In this document: piece after piece, positions 63,690 to 64,000 of the stretch
Layout of the letters: every line of letters begins with the position of its first letter
Numbering within the stretch: the stretch's first letter is position 1
Assembly: GCF_000244975.1 (NCBI RefSeq)
Contig: NZ_CM001440.1
Location: 4,510,325 to 4,574,324 of the forward strand
Length of the DNA stretch: 64,000 bases
Origin: Saccharomonospora cyanea NA-134
GTDB lineage: Bacteria; Actinomycetota; Actinomycetes; Mycobacteriales; Pseudonocardiaceae
Direction: 5' to 3'
Program-made: the position numbers and the translations under genes
Notes under the pieces: generated by a model
The model's input: only the letters and a program-made list of their open reading frames with translations
Database searches by the model: none
What the model was told of the DNA's origin: nothing

Positions 63690-64000
63690 GTGACCGACGA
63701 TGAACTGACGCCGATAGCGCGGGCACGGCTGAAGCAGGGATGGAGCAAGGCTGAAGTCTGCCGTCGCCTACGTGACGCGCGGCTGAAGCGCGGGATACGC
63801 CCACCCACTCCGGCCAGCTTGAAACGGATGTACGTCGAATGGGAACGCGGCACCACGCAGGTCACTGACTGGCGAGACGAGTTCTGTGAGGTCTTCCAAC
63901 TGACCACGGCCGAACTCGGGTTCGTCGAGCTCATGCCCGATCCCTTGACGTCGGCCGCGGTCGATCCGTTGGAACTCCGGTCGATCAGCCATGACCTGGT
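63690..64000 (+). CDS. XRE-like HTH regulator, partial (3' end outside window)
   Basis: The frame is open from the GTG at 63690 (gggggg 5 nt upstream) to the window edge, at least 103 residues. The N-terminus ARARLKQGWSKAEVCRRLRD then PTPASLKRMYVEWERG is typical of a helix-turn-helix domain in XRE-like regulators of AICEs; a TPR-like C-terminal sensor usually follows. It is part of the element's regulatory module. Confidence 0.7.
   Translation, partial: MTDDELTPIARARLKQGWSKAEVCRRLRDARLKRGIRPPTPASLKRMYVEWERGTTQVTDWRDEFCEVFQLTTAELGFVELMPDPLTSAAVDPLELRSISHDL

Larger units (their letters stand above)
55466..64000. mobile_element. Actinomycete integrative and conjugative element (pSAM2-type AICE), right end outside window
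   Basis: It begins at the 3' end of tRNA-Arg. Modules in order on the minus strand are integrase, excisionase, HUH Rep, Spd-like membrane protein, small proteins, FtsK-like translocase, further small proteins and an OB-like protein; then plus-strand GntR and XRE-like regulators. Such elements integrate at tRNA 3' ends and transfer double-stranded DNA by a single FtsK-type pump. The repeated tRNA 3' segment that would mark the far end was not found up to 64000. Confidence 0.88.

Noticed and set aside
55466-64000. CRISPR array or restriction-modification genes in the element.
   Set aside because: No spaced direct repeats of CRISPR size and no methyltransferase or nuclease motif was seen in the window part of the element.

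Overview
This window is high-GC actinobacterial chromosome, most likely from a Pseudonocardiales relative (Saccharomonospora, Prauserella or Amycolatopsis-like). That placement is an inference from gene order (glmU-prs-rplY-pth, rsmA next to rpfB, the mprAB/pepD/moaB2 and galU/glp/rimJ/glpR blocks), from GTG/TTG starts and from GTG/GCC-rich codon use. No rRNA is present. Two tRNA genes are present: Ala-CGC and Arg-CCT.

Layout. 1-5.1 kb: the tail of a GGDEF protein, then glmU-prs, rplY-pth and two short DivIVA-repeat proteins. 5.1-16.1 kb, mainly minus strand: a fatty-acyl-AMP/CoA ligase, an ABC-F ATPase, ispE, an orphan MetN-like ABC ATPase preceded by a SAM-type riboswitch, rsmA, rpfB, tatD and metG. 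16.2-18.6 kb: a PadR regulator and an ABC exporter pair with two near-identical palindromic operators between them. 18.7-24.9 kb: a small orphan protein, a DUF4185 (GH183-type) protein with a Gdx-type SMR exporter and rsmI, a divergent protein O-mannosyltransferase, and a membrane-anchored Ser/Thr kinase. 25.2-36.1 kb: a propionyl-CoA synthetase-type ligase, a GH20 hexosaminidase, an aromatic amino-acid decarboxylase, an SDR, trpS and a tandem pair of paralogous Ser/Thr kinases. 36.1-40.2 kb: gdhA and an arsenic locus (arsI-like, arsR, acr3, arsC). 40.4-47.1 kb: tRNA-Ala, then the cell-division/molybdopterin-like block glpR-rimJ-glp(moeA)-galU, a 5-formyl-THF cyclo-ligase, an FmdB/Ruc-type zinc chaperone under a CIRCE element, a SAF protein and moaB. 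47.2-55.3 kb: an ECF sigma factor with a membrane partner, the HtrA-like protease pepD, galT-deoR, the MprAB-like two-component system and an orphan LuxR response regulator.

55.47 kb to the right edge: an actinomycete integrative and conjugative element (AICE, pSAM2 type) at the 3' end of tRNA-Arg(CCT). It encodes a tyrosine integrase, excisionase, HUH-type Rep, Spd-like membrane proteins, an FtsK-like DNA translocase, several tiny proteins, a GntR (KorSA-like) regulator and an XRE-like regulator that runs off the window. The far attachment site is not in the window.

How the parts work together. Much of 40-54 kb matches the order known from Mycobacterium tuberculosis Rv0981-Rv0996 (mprA, mprB, pepD, moaB2 ... 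fmdB/ruc, cyclo-ligase, galU, moeA/glp, rimJ, glpR), with deoR-galT and a sigma cassette inserted here. Visible regulatory logic includes CIRCE/HrcA control of the Ruc homologue, a SAM-sensing leader on a degenerate transporter ATPase, PadR and ArsR operators placed on promoters, and a dre-like site upstream of the hexosaminidase. About a dozen genes have a TANNNT-type -10 hexamer 6-8 nt before the start codon, which predicts leaderless mRNAs.
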